A DNA stretch of 64,000 nucleotides, taken from NCBI GenBank assembly GCA_964036315.1, contig OZ038517.1:13490372-13554371 (forward strand). Reading direction: 5' to 3'. Source of the DNA: Acanthosepion esculentum. Taxonomy: Eukaryota > Mollusca > Cephalopoda > Sepiida > Sepiidae. A program made the translations under genes and the position numbers. Below, in pieces: positions 20,120-30,160 of this stretch. Each line of letters opens with the position of its first letter. Position 1 is the stretch's first letter. Below the pieces are notes generated by a model. That model ran no database searches. It was not told the origin of the DNA and saw only the letters and a program-made list of their open reading frames with translations.

Positions 20120-21400
20120 GCATAGGACCAATGAAAAATATATACTTATTATGGCTTCTTCCTTCAAAAAAAATCTAAAAGATATTTGTCAGATTTCGAC
20201 TCGGAGATTGAAACAGATTTTACCAAGATTTATTATTATTGAATCATTAGAGGAAATCAAATTGGATACGTTATCACCTTTCCTGATAGAGAAAATCCAA
20301 AAAAATGTAAAAAAAAAACTTTGAAATGGAAACTTGTTAGTGGAAGTTAAAACAAAAAAAAAAAAAAAACATGCGGAAAATTTACTCAAAATGGATAAAT
20401 TTCACATCATCAAATGTAGAGCATGAAAAATTAAACTCCACAAAAGGTGTTTTAAGAAGCCACTAACTTTTGTTAGCAACACAAGAAGAAATTGAAAGGC
20501 CAGTAAAAAAAAACGGTGTAAAGGAATACAAGAGAATATCTATTTGAAGAAACAATGATGTTATAGCGAACCATACATATATACTAACGTTTGAAAAACT
20601 CGTAATACCAAAAGAAATCAGGATTAGCTATACTATAGAAAGGGTAAAGCAATTTATACCAGCCCCCCTGCAGTGCTTCAAATGTCAAAAATTTGGACAC
20701 CACAAAGACAGAGGTTGCCAAGTATGTGGAAAGTGTGGTGAACGTGATCCAAATCACACAGAATGAATGCAGTAATGTGAAATGCGCTAACTGCCATGAA
20801 GAACACCCTACCTTTTCAAGGACCTGTAATATCTACAAGAGAGAAAAAGAAATTATGTATGTAAAGCAGATGAAAAATATACCTTTCCTACAAGCCAGAA
20901 AAATTGTTAAAAGCTATATGGGAACAAAAACCTATCCTAATCTAGTACAAAAGGCAAATCAAAAACCCCAGGACATCACTCGAATAGATAAGTATAAAAA
21001 ACTTATGGAAAAATTAATAAATTTGAATACAAAAGAATTGGTCAACATTCCAAAAAAATCTTAAAAGAATTTATTCAACAGAAAGAAAACAAACTGAGTC
21101 TTGTATGAAAACAAAATTAAATAAGGGTATCAATGTAGAAATGGCCATAGAAAAATCTAAGATGACTGAATCCACAAATGAAAAGTGACAAAGATCACCG
21201 ATCCGACCTCCGGATAATAACAAGGAAATAATTGAAAATAAAATAAAAGATATTACTATTAAAAACATAAAACGCTTTTAAAAAAATTACCCAGCCCACC
21301 CCCGATAAGCACATCAAACAAATTTGAGGAAATGGAGATTGAAAATACAACTCCACAAACAAGCAAACCTCAAAATAAAAAATCTCGAGAGGTTGATATG
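20120..21400 (+). pseudogene. LINE ORF1 (gag-like, CCHC) remnant
   Basis: Pieces in several frames add up to an ORF1. Early parts read IIESLEEIKLDTLSPFLIEK. The zinc-knuckle region at about 20670-20800 reads LQCFKCQKFGHH, then CQVCGKCGE and CSNVKCANCHEEHPTFSRTC, followed by IPFLQARKIVKSY (to about 20925). This is the usual order in I/Jockey-type ORF1 proteins, where the knuckles bind element RNA. At least four frame changes and stops are present. Confidence 0.75.
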
Positions 21401-21444
21401 CCATAAAACAAAATAACCAGCCAACTCACAAATCTTAAAATTAA

Positions 21445-21806
21445 ATGAACAATATAATCCAATGGAATATCAGAGAATCAAAGGTCAATTATTATTCTGA
21501 ATTGTTGCTGCTTATCAATAAATACTGCCCAGCAATCATATGCCTTCAAGAGACCCACCTCAATAGCAACAATACCATCAACATTAAAAACCACCACTCA
21601 TACAATTATATTAAACATCACACCGATAGACCTTGTGGTGGATCATCAGGAATCATTAATAATAATGTCCCACACAGCAAAATCATACTAGATACAAATC
21701 TGCAAGCAGTCGCTATATCAGTAACCCTCCACAAAACAATAACAGTGTGTTCATTATACGTTCCTCCAAGCAAACATTTCAAAGAATCACAGCTAAATAA
21801 TTTGAT
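21445..21806 (+). pseudogene. LINE ORF2 N-terminal endonuclease part
   Basis: Starts MNNIIQWNIRESKVNYYSE and contains IICLQETHL, the conserved N-terminal strands of AP-type endonucleases of non-LTR retrotransposons (the E in QETH is a catalytic residue). It continues through VCSLYVPPS and is cut by a SINE at 21807. Confidence 0.85.
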
Positions 21807-22282
21807 CCGTCCTGGGTAAGACGTTAAACTACATCCACGTCCTGGGTAAGATGATGAACCACGTCCAGCAGCAAGGCCTCTGATCAGGAGGTTTTGAGGA
21901 GCGTGGAACCACCTCTTAATTGCTGGTGTTCCCAGGTCCACCCTGACCCGGGGTGGTAGCACCTGTTAGGGTCCCAGCTATGGGCAAATAGTTAACTATT
22001 ACCAGCAATACTTTTTTGAAAAAAAATTATTACCAGCAATACAATTTTGATGGAAAAATATTACCAGAAACAGATTTTTGACAAAACAAAATATTACCAG
22101 CAATAAAAATGTCGGCATTAAATAACCCATTGAGGTTGATATGCTGTAAAACAAAATAAACCAAACCAATCTAAACCAAAGAATACATATTCTATTCAGA
22201 TGAATCTATCCTAAAAATGTTGTCAGCAATAAGTAACCCATTGAGGTGTTGATATGCCATAAAACAAAATAAACCAAACCAA
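21807..22282 (+). mobile_element. SINE inserted in LINE ORF2, copy 1
   Basis: It begins CGTCCTGGGTAAGAC and is flanked by an exact 11-bp target duplication AATAATTTGAT (21796-21806 and 22283-22293). The body has AGCAAGGCCTCTGATCAGG, CCCTGACCCGGGGTGGTAGC and CCCAGCTATGGGCAAATAG. Two successive 3' modules (TTAAATAACCCATTGAGG and AAGTAACCCATTGAGG, with GTTGATATGC and AAAACAAAATAAACCA) end it. Other copies are at 24934 and 33085. Confidence 0.85.
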
Positions 22283-22293
22283 AATAATTTGAT

Positions 22294-22482
22294 AGAACAA
22301 TTACCAAGACCCTTCATTATAATGAGAGACTTCAATAGCCACAGTGAGATATGTAGAAGTAAGAAGACAGATAAAAAGGGTAAAATATTAGTTACTATTA
22401 AATAAACATCAGTTATGCATGTACAATAATAGATCAAACACACATCTTCATCCAGCAACAAGCACATACTCCACAATAGACC
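22294..22482 (+). pseudogene. LINE ORF2 endonuclease middle part
   Basis: After the SINE the frame resumes with IEQLPRPFIIMRDFNSHSE (the catalytic GDFN strand, here RDFN), then about 100 bases to STIDL, where the Gypsy element interrupts it. Confidence 0.8.
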
Positions 22483-22926
22483 TGTTATGAACGGGGTGTT
22501 TGTTGTCTCACAACCATTAAATGAAATGCCTTGTATGCAGTTTAATTCACGGTCCGTGGATGTAAATGTGTGTGTGTGTATAACATATGGTGAAACGATA
22601 GGGAAAAAGTAATTGCTACTCATGGTTGGCTTGAAATATCCATTTATTTACACGGAGAACATTACAACACATATGTATATACAAAATCACAGTCCCAAGT
22701 TACTTGTGTGTCACAACCATTAGGACAGGAGAATATATATGTGTCCTTATTCCTTGATAGCCATGTTCCCAGTCAAATCTGTTGAGTCCCTTTTTTGCGT
22801 GCCTCGCCTCTCAATGTCGCGTTGATCACGTGACTAGCGTAGTTTGGACAGGGGTAAAAACGAGGTACTCTTTTTGAAACCGGGAAGAGTTATTTCCTTT
22901 TGAATATATTTTTATTCGTCCTAACA
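22483..22926 (-). repeat. Gypsy 3' LTR
   Basis: A 444-bp LTR, minus orientation, starting TGTTAGGACGAATAAAAATA at 22926. Its first 65 bases match the 5' LTR remnant at 23456-23520 with a few differences. It directly follows the polypurine tract. Confidence 0.85.
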
Positions 22927-22934
22927 TCTCCCCT

Positions 22935-23384
22935 TTAAAATTGTTGCTTGTACGACTTCAGGTGAGGATCAACCTGCAAGTGCTGTGCCAGACGGCAGGT
23001 GCGAACTGACTTCCGGATGTTCAAATCCTGTGTTTCAGCTTCGGTGTTCTGGGAAGTTACTGGAGTTTGCTGTGGCAAGTCAAAGGTGCCCATCAAGATG
23101 TTCAAAGGAATGGTAGGGTTTTGTTGTATTCCTGCTGGAAGATGTGATGGTCTCAGTTGGTTGGAATGTCGAACCCAAATGGAATTTTGAACATTTACAT
23201 TGTAAGTGACATTGCCAGTTTGGCGTACATGTCGTTGGGTCGATGTTTCGGTGTTGTTCTGGTAGACTCTTGCTAAGACTTGTTCACCGGGTAGGAATTT
23301 TCTTTGAATAGAACCATGGTGGCTAGTGTACTGCCGTTCCATTTTTGTGTTTCTCCTGATGGAGTGATGTGATTTTGGACGCAA
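22935..23384 (-). pseudogene. Gypsy integrase C-terminal fragment
   Basis: A 149-residue open frame with RKFLPGEQVLARVYQNN, then RHVRQTGNVTYNVNVQ and IWVRHSNQLRPSHL. This is the layout of the integrase C-terminal module (G..V..R.Y, G...Y.V, W.RH.DQLR) of Ty3/Gypsy elements. It is open to its stop next to the polypurine tract but lacks the catalytic DDE core, so it is only a pol tail. Confidence 0.8.
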
Positions 23385-23520
23385 GATGTCAAAGCGTAAT
23401 CGGATTTTTCAATTCATCAAGGATTTGGCAGGTGAGCTGCCATTTGGTGTGTAAGGAGGTACTCTGTTTGAAACCGGGAAGAGTTATTTCCCTTGGAATA
23501 TATTTTTATTCGTCCTAACA

Positions 23521-24170
23521 AGACCTATCAATATGTGACCCTAACCTGTTTTTAGATTATAACTGGAAAGTACATGACACATGTGGAAGTGACCACTTTC
23601 CGATTCTATTGGAAAACGAGACCAATATATTAAATAAAAGAAATCCGAGTCGGAATCTGAAAAGGGTTAATTGGGATGGATTTAAAACGCCGAACTAAAC
23701 CCAGAAGCCAATAAAAACAGGAAGACCTATACTTTACCAACAAACTGTTAAATATAGCTGAAAGGCATAAGGCCATGGTTCAATGAGGAATGCCAAAAAA
23801 GCTGTGAGACTACGCAGAGCTGCATTAAAGAAATTTAAAATAAATCCAACAAGAGAAAACTTAAAAACGGCAGAGCCAAAGCCTGAAAAACCATCAAAGA
23901 CTCCAAACAAAATACATGGCAAAATCATGTTGCCAAAATAAATAACACAACCAAAGAAAAAAAATGGGAGATGATTTGAAATATAACACAAAAATAGCAA
24001 TACTCCCACCAGACATCTTATTCACAATAATCAGATTACCGACAAGAAAGATATAGCAAATCATCTAGCTGAAACTTTCTTGTAAAATTCATCTGCCAAA
24101 AACCAAAGCAAAAATTTTCAAATCATCGAAACAAAAGCAGAAAAAGAAAAAATTAAATTTCAAAACAAAA
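23521..24170 (+). pseudogene. LINE ORF2 endonuclease end and linker
   Basis: Resumes as LSICDPNLFLDYNWKVHDT, then CGSDHFPILLE, the final SDH catalytic motif of the endonuclease. The linker to the RT contains RNLKRVNWDGF and many frame breaks. Confidence 0.75.
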
Positions 24171-24933
24171 ATATTGAAAGCTACAATCAACCTTTCTCTA
24201 CAACAATTAAAGGAATCCCTCAACAAGGCCCACAATACTGCAGTTGGACCAGATAAAATTCACTATCAATTCTTAGAAGAACCATCTGAAACCTCAATAC
24301 CTCCTACAAATCTACAATAATATATGGATAAGTGGTGACATCCCTAAAATATGGAAACAAACCAGTTATACCAATACTGAAACCTTTAAAAGATAATACA
24401 AATGCAAAAAACTCCAGACCCATTACTCTTAGAAGTTGTGTGTGCAAAACACTAGAGAGAAAGATTGATTTGGTACCTTGAAAGCAATAAATTGATAACG
24501 GAATATCAGTCTGGTTTTAGAAGCCTTATAGATCATCTGATAGGCTTCTATTAAAAAAGAACATCTAATGGCAGGTTTTGTTTTTCAATCTCAAAAAGGC
24601 ATGACACAACGCATAGTAAGAGACCTTAAAAACCTTGGTCTAAAAGGTAGAATGCTTTTATTTATAAAATAAACTTTCTACAAGATAGAACATTTAACGT
24701 TAGGATGGGAAATATCTTCTCTAAAGAAAAAGAACAAGAAATGGGTGTACCTCAAGGCAGTGTATTGTCTGTCATGCTATTTAGTACCAAGATAAATGAT
24801 ATTGTAAAAATCATGAATAGCAGAACAGACTGTGCTTTGTTTGTGGATGACTTCCTGATATGCTATAGAGCAAAAAAAAATTGAACTATATAGAAAGACA
24901 ACTCCAGATTTGCCTCGATAAACTCAATACATG
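24170..24933 (+). pseudogene. LINE reverse transcriptase remnant
   Basis: Conserved RT blocks are readable across frames: KAHNTAVGPDKIHYQFL, NSRPITLRSCVCKTLER, YQSGFRSL, then MGVPQGSVLSVMLFSTKIND and CALFVDDFLICY (catalytic pair DD in a FVDD variant of F/YADD). A SINE interrupts the thumb region at 24934. Confidence 0.8.
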
Positions 24934-25289
24934 CGTCCTGGGTATGACGTTAAACTGCATCCAACAGCAAGGCCTCTGATCAGGAGGTTTTGAGGAGCGT
25001 GGAACCAATTGCTGGTGTTCCCATGTCCACCCTGACACGGGGTGGTAGCACCTGTTGGGGTCCCAGCTATGGGCAAATAGTGAACTTCCAGGTCTTTTCC
25101 AAACTGCCAGGTCTTTTCCAGCACATTGAAACAATGATGTTGCCAGCTATACGTTCTTGAAACAATGATGTTGCCAACGTTATCCTTAAATTACGTTTAC
25201 AAAGTATATATATTTAATAAATATGTGGAAACTGGATTTGGCATTAAATAACCCATAGTGGTTGATATGCCATAAAACCCCAAACAACC
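24934..25289 (+). mobile_element. SINE inserted in LINE RT, copy 2
   Basis: Begins CGTCCTGGGTATGACG and shares the body of the copies at 21807 and 33085 (CAGCAAGGCCTCTGATCAGG; CACGGGGTGGTAGCACCTGT). It ends with ATTAAATAACCCATAGTGG and GTTGATATGCCATAAAAC. A 13-base duplication with one mismatch (AACTCAATACATG / AACTCAATAAATG) flanks it. Confidence 0.85.
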
Positions 25290-25302
25290 AACTCAATAAA
25301 TG

Positions 25303-26820
25303 GACCACAGAGAATGGACTAAGATTCTAAAAAAAGAAAAAAACCGAAACGTGTCCACTTCTGTAACCAACATAAACTCCGCCTTGACCCAGTACTGAAA
25401 CTCGCCCCCTACCGAAATCCCAATTGTAGATCAATACAAATACCCAGGACTCATTTTTGACCACAAACTCTCCTTCATTTATTTTATTAAGAAACAATTT
25501 ATTGAGAACAAAATGTAATAAAACAATACAATTACTCAGAACCACGACACACACTGATTGGGGAGGGAGCAAAGAAACATTAAAATTGTATTGCTCTCTA
25601 AACAGATCAAAACTTGATTATGGCTGCTTTATATATAAAGCAGCCAGAAAAACATGCTTGAAAGAACTAAATACCATACACCACCAAGGACTTCGGCTAA
25701 CCTTTGGAGCATATAGCACCTCTCTTGTTGAGAGCCTATATACATAGGCAAATGAACCATCTCTTAAACTAAAATGTGAAAAACTTGCTCTGCAATATTA
25801 CCTAAAACTCTCATCATGCCCTCTAAATCCATCTTTCAGTATTACTTTCCAACCACGGTTCGTAGATCTTTTTCAGCAAAAAGAGACGTCCATCAAACTT
25901 TTTGGTTTACGGATAAAACAAGATCATAGAAAAAAACTAGATACACAACACAAATTCAGAAAACAATTATATCTTCCACACCCGCCCTGGATTATAAATC
26001 GGCCTAAAGTAATTCTCAACCTTACAAAATATCCGAAATTCAAAACAAACTCAATAGTATACCAATACGAAATACTCAATATAAAAATTAACTACCAAGG
26101 CTACCTTTATGTATATACAGATGGAGCAAAGAATGAAAATAAAATTTGATGCGCTGCCGTACTAAAAGATCATAAGAAACAGAAAAGAATTCCAAACATA
26201 GCGTCCATATATAGTGCCAAAATAATTGCTGTTAATTTGGCATTTGACATAACAAACCACCACAAGAAATTCATTATTTTCACAGACTCTTTGTCTGCAC
26301 TTACTGCCTTAAAAAATAAAAACGTTATTGACCCTTTTATCACATAAGTACTTAACAGAGTATTTCATTTATCAAAAAATAAAGAAATAATCTTTTGTCG
26401 GATCTCAAGTCACTTTGGTATACCGGGAAATGACCAGGCAGACTTGGAAGCAAAGAAAGCTATGAAAGATAGAATAGCAAAAACGAAAATACCATATACC
26501 AATCATATACCATATACCAATCATAAAGCGATAGTGAATAGAATTATCTTTAAGAAGCGGCAAAATCATTGCGATAAATACACTAATAACAAAGTACAAA
26601 ACCAAACCTACCATTGGAGAATGTAACACAAAATACAAGAAGAGAAGAGAGCAAGTTGTGTGACCCGCCTTCACGTAGGCCACACCTACATCTCACCCAC
26701 CATCACTTACAAGAGGGCACAGAATCCCCAATATGTACCGCATGCCAAAAAAGATTCACAGTTAAACATATACTGCTTGAGGGTAGAAACTCTTTATGGA
26801 AATAACACCATCTAAGATAC
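25303..26820 (+). pseudogene. LINE C-terminal region with RNase H
   Basis: After the SINE: THTDWGGSKETLKL, NRSKLDYGCFIYKAARKTCL and LNTIHHQGLRLTFGAYSTS (a connector typical of I-like elements). The RNase H strands are YVYTDGAKNEN (first Asp), SAKIIAVNLAF (Glu position replaced by Lys), IIFTDSLSALTAL (Asp) and SHFGIPGNDQADLEA (final Asp). Multiple frameshifts are present. Confidence 0.8.
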
Positions 26821-26879
26821 TAGATTTTATAAAAGCAATTGGAATGTACTCAAAAATATGAGTGGCCGAATAGTACTGC

Positions 26880-26881
26880 AT

Positions 26882-26928
<47 letters not shown>

Positions 26929-26935
26929 TTTACAT
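26880..26935. repeat. TA and T runs
   Basis: (TA)n followed by T12, marking the boundary between the LINE region and the direct-repeat region. Confidence 0.9.
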
Positions 26936-27168
26936 ACAACATGTGTTAACACGTGCGATACCCGGTCTTCATCAGCTGCCGACCAGGGATGATATCACGG
27001 TTTCGATGGCTATGGCAGGACTGCCATCAGCAGCGTTTGCCACCAGGCAGGGTATGAAGATAAACTAATTGATCGTTCCTCTTTGTAAATTCTTGTACTT
27101 AAATAAATAAAACGATTGTTCTTCTTTGCAGCTTCTATCCATAATGAAAGTTCCTGAACACGTTTGCC
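26936..27168. repeat. Direct repeat R1 (with R2 at 27956)
   Basis: About 230 bases sharing the order ATGTGTTAACACGTGCGATA, GTCTTCATCAGCTGCCGACC, GATATCACGGTTTCGATGGC and GTTCTTCTTTGCAGCTTC with R2. Same orientation, with clear divergence and a 25-base difference. The two enclose a retroelement-like ORF, so they may be terminal repeats or two copies of one element end. Confidence 0.75.
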
Positions 27169-27315
27169 GTTATTGACGTGCTCGTAAAAATCGTTATAGA
27201 CGACCACGCAAATATTTCACTTGCGCATGTTAGGTCGTGATGTTGCGTGCATTTCATTTGCTTGGTTTGATTTCGACCAAATCCAACTTGACACGTGCTG
27301 AAACCAGCTCTTCAG

Positions 27316-27843
27316 TCATCTTTGTTCTGATCGTAACTTTCCTTTCTGGATTTGTCGTCGATTTGGTCGTTTCTCCTCTTTTTTATTTTTATTTTCCATT
27401 ACTGGTCCAAACCACTCAAAGCAAAGGTTGTATATTATTCTACAAAAGGAACTGATCTGTTGCCCTATGTGACCCTTAAGATTGTTATTAATAATAAAAG
27501 AAAGCTCTTTGTCAAGATTTGTCCAAATAGTCTTCTGGTTACCTTTGGGCCACTGGATTCTTGGTTTACTTAGGATTTCTCCAGGGTGCTGTCGCTCAAC
27601 AATGGAATCCTGAACACAGTTGGTGTAGTCTAGGTTCATAATCTCACCACTCGATTTACATTCTCCGATACGTTGTTTGCACCAGCGTGCCTTATGGATA
27701 CGTAAACCATTAAATCTGTCGTAATCACACATAGCCGGGTCTATATCCAGGTTGTTTCCATTAAAATCAGTCTGATGGGTGATATATTCTCCCTCCCCGC
27801 TACAGTCACCCAGAGGGCATTCTGCATCTCTTGTATTCTTCAT
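27316..27843 (-). pseudogene. Retroelement ORF remnant between direct repeats
   Basis: A 175-residue minus-strand frame including RIQWPKGNQKTIWTNLDKEL, CRIIYNLCFEWFGPV and RPNRRQIQKGKLRSEQR. The basic RPNRRQ...LR.E.R segment resembles linkers found just before reverse transcriptase in some metazoan LINE-type proteins, but I cannot name the family. No catalytic motif is visible. It is probably a fragment. Confidence 0.4.
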
Positions 27844-27955
27844 GCTTTAATGTAAATTCTTGTCTTTCCAAGATGTCACACCAACTTTCTAGAAGGTCAC
27901 TTCGCCTTTCTGAAGAGTCATCTTGCTTTCCAGAGAGTCTTGATAATCAATTTTT

Positions 27956-28172
27956 AACATGTGTGTTAACACATGCGATACCCTGTCTTCATCAGCCGCC
28001 GACCAGAGGTGATATCACGGTTTCGGTGGCTATGGCAGGACCGCCACCAGCAGTGTGTGAAGATAAACTAATTGATCGTTCCTCTTTGTAAATTCTTGTA
28101 ATTAAATAAATGTAACAATTGTTCTTCTTTGCAGCTTCTATCTGTAATGAAAGTTCCTAAATGTGTACATTC
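27956..28172. repeat. Direct repeat R2
   Basis: Second copy of R1, including GTGTTAACACATGCGATACC and GATAAACTAATTGATCGTTC. Its end (TTTGCAGCTTCTATCTG) is the reverse complement of the unit of the minisatellite that follows. Confidence 0.75.
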
Positions 28173-28195
28173 CTGTACGCATTTTTAGTTTGGTA

Positions 28196-28233
<38 letters not shown>

Positions 28234-28238
<5 letters not shown>

Positions 28239-29275
28239 TAATGACGGATAGAAGCTGCAAAGAACAATCGTTTTATTTATATGACTACAAGAATATATAT
28301 ATATAATATATATATATCAGTAATGACGGATAGAAGCTGCAAAGAACAATCGTTTTATTTATTTGACTACAAGAATATATATATATATATATAATATATA
28401 TATATCAGTAATGACGGATAGAAGCTGCAAAGAACAATCGTTTTATTTATATGACTACAAGAATATATATATATATATAATATATATATATATATCAGTA
28501 ATGACGGATAGAAGCTGCAAAGAACAATCGTTTTATTTATTTAACTACAAGAATATATATATATCAGTAATGACGGATAGAAGCTGCAAAGAACAATCGT
28601 TTTATTTATATAACTACAAGAATATATATATATAATATATATATCAGTAATGACGGATAGAAGCTGCAAAGAACAATCGTTTTATTTATATGACTACAAG
28701 AATATATATATATAATATATATATATCAGTAATGACGGATAGAAGCTGCAAAGAACAATCGTTTTATTTATTTGACTACAAGAATATATATATATAATAT
28801 ATATATATCAGTAATGACGGATAGAAGCTGCAAAGAACAATCGTTTTATTTATATGACTACAAGAATATATATATATAATATATATATATATATCAGTAA
28901 TGACGGATAGAAGCTGCAAAGAACAATCGTTTTATTTATTTAACTACAAGAATATATATATATCAGTAATGACGGATAGAAGCTGCAAAGAACAATCGTT
29001 TTATTTATATAACTACAAGAATATATATATATAATATATATATCAGTAATGACGGATAGAAGCTGCAAAGAACAATCGTTTTATTTATATGACTACAAGA
29101 ATATATATATATATAATATATATATATCAGTAATGACGTATAGAAGCTGCAAAGAACAATCGTTTTATTTATTTGACTACAAGAATATATATTTATATCT
29201 CAAGAATGATGGATAGAATCTGCAAAGAAGAACAATCGTTTTATTTAACTACAAGAATATATATATTCTACCAAA
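28234..29275. repeat. Minisatellite with five-unit higher-order pattern
   Basis: Twelve units, plus a degenerate thirteenth, of CAGTAATGACGGATAGAAGC followed by TGCAAAGAACAATCGTTTTA and a variable TA block, 67-89 bases each. The bases after TTTATTTA alternate as TATGACT, TTTGACT, TATGACT, TTTAACT, TATAACT. That five-unit order occurs twice in full (28236-28645, 28646-29042) and begins a third time. The unit is the inverted 3' part of R1/R2. Confidence 0.9.
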
Positions 29276-29304
29276 CTATGCTAAAATCCATTCCAAAACA
29301 GTCA

Positions 29305-29368
29305 GCCTTAAATGACCGACTGAGGTTGCTATGCCGTAAAACAAAATAACTAACCAACCAAACCAAGT
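29305..29368 (+). repeat. SINE 3' module
   Basis: CCTTAAATGACCGACTGAGG, then TTGCTATGCCGTAAAACAAA and AACCAACC, a solitary copy of the 3' module seen in the SINEs above. Confidence 0.6.
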
Positions 29369-30150
29369 ACAACTGATTATTTCTTCTTTGTTCTTCTACT
29401 CTATGTTTAATGTCACAGAATGCAATATGCGAACGAACAACGCAAGCAATAAATAAGACGAGTGAGTTTTAACCGATATGAAATGTCCCTTCAACACGGA
29501 AAGCAGTATGTGGAGAATTTACCTCCATGGATTGAATTAAGTGTTTGGTTCCAAATTCCAGGAAGGTTATCGAGTATTGAAGGTTCAGCTTAAAGAAGGC
29601 TGAAGATTACAGCGGCCAAAATGTTGTGATTATGACAGCCCAGGTGAGCATGCTTGCCTTAAGAGTAAAACCTAAAACAAACACCTGTAAATGATTCTTA
29701 TAAATACAGGTTTAAGTGCGTTCCCACACTCAAAAATGATTGCAGGACAGTATGATTCTGAAAGAGCGGATCTTTGTCAAGTTTGCAGGATTTCTCCAAA
29801 GATTAGATAGTAAAATGGCCAATGTCTAACCTTTGTATCCACAAAAGGACTTTTTTTTCTTTTTCTTTTTCTCTCCCCCCCCCCCCGATATTATTTTGAC
29901 TACCTTTATTCCCTGGCAATATTTTCAAAATATGTATACCAACGACTACGCAATGTTTATTATTTACCATTTTATAAATAACTGAACGTAAGGTGTTTAT
30001 TCTTAAATTTATGAAATTCTTTACGAAGTATAGAACAAGAAAATTACAATAAACATGATTTTCCCAGATATATATTCTATTCTCGAATTAGATCTTGGAT
30101 TACCTGCTTTTATTTTTTTTTTTTTTTAAATCATGATCTTGAAATCCAAG
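29369..30150. other. Unassigned AT-rich sequence
   Basis: No coding segment, RNA gene or clear element. A T/C run lies at 29849-29886. Confidence 0.5.
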
Positions 30151-30160
30151 ATCTAAAACT

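Larger units (their letters stand above)
22483..23520 (-). mobile_element. Ty3/Gypsy retrotransposon, internally deleted
   Basis: A 1038-bp insertion with 5-bp target duplications AGACC (22478-22482, 23521-23525). On the minus strand it begins TGTTAGGACG and ends CATAACA-type TG...CA termini. It carries about 65 bases of 5' LTR (23456-23520) joined to the end of pol, a purine-rich tract AAAGGGGAGA (22927-22936) and a complete 3' LTR (22483-22926). Everything between the 5' LTR and the integrase tail is missing. Confidence 0.85.
20110..26820 (+). mobile_element. Decayed I-superfamily LINE, interrupted by three insertions
   Basis: In order on the plus strand: a gag-like ORF1 with a zinc knuckle, an AP-type endonuclease start (MNNIIQWNIRE at 21445), an endonuclease continuation (IIMRDFNSHSE near 22315; CGSDHFPILLE near 23590), a reverse transcriptase (24170-24860), a connector and an RNase H domain (26110-26450). 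An ORF1 with CCHC plus ORF2 with endonuclease, RT and RNase H is the layout of the I superfamily (I, Nimb and relatives). Numerous frameshifts and stops make it dead. Insertions at 21807-22282, 22483-23520 and 24934-25289 split the coding sequence, which resumes cleanly after each. Confidence 0.85.

Noticed and set aside
22192..22623. 143-codon minus-strand frame
   Set aside because: It crosses the SINE boundary, the target duplication and the Gypsy LTR end, so it is a chance frame across unrelated elements.
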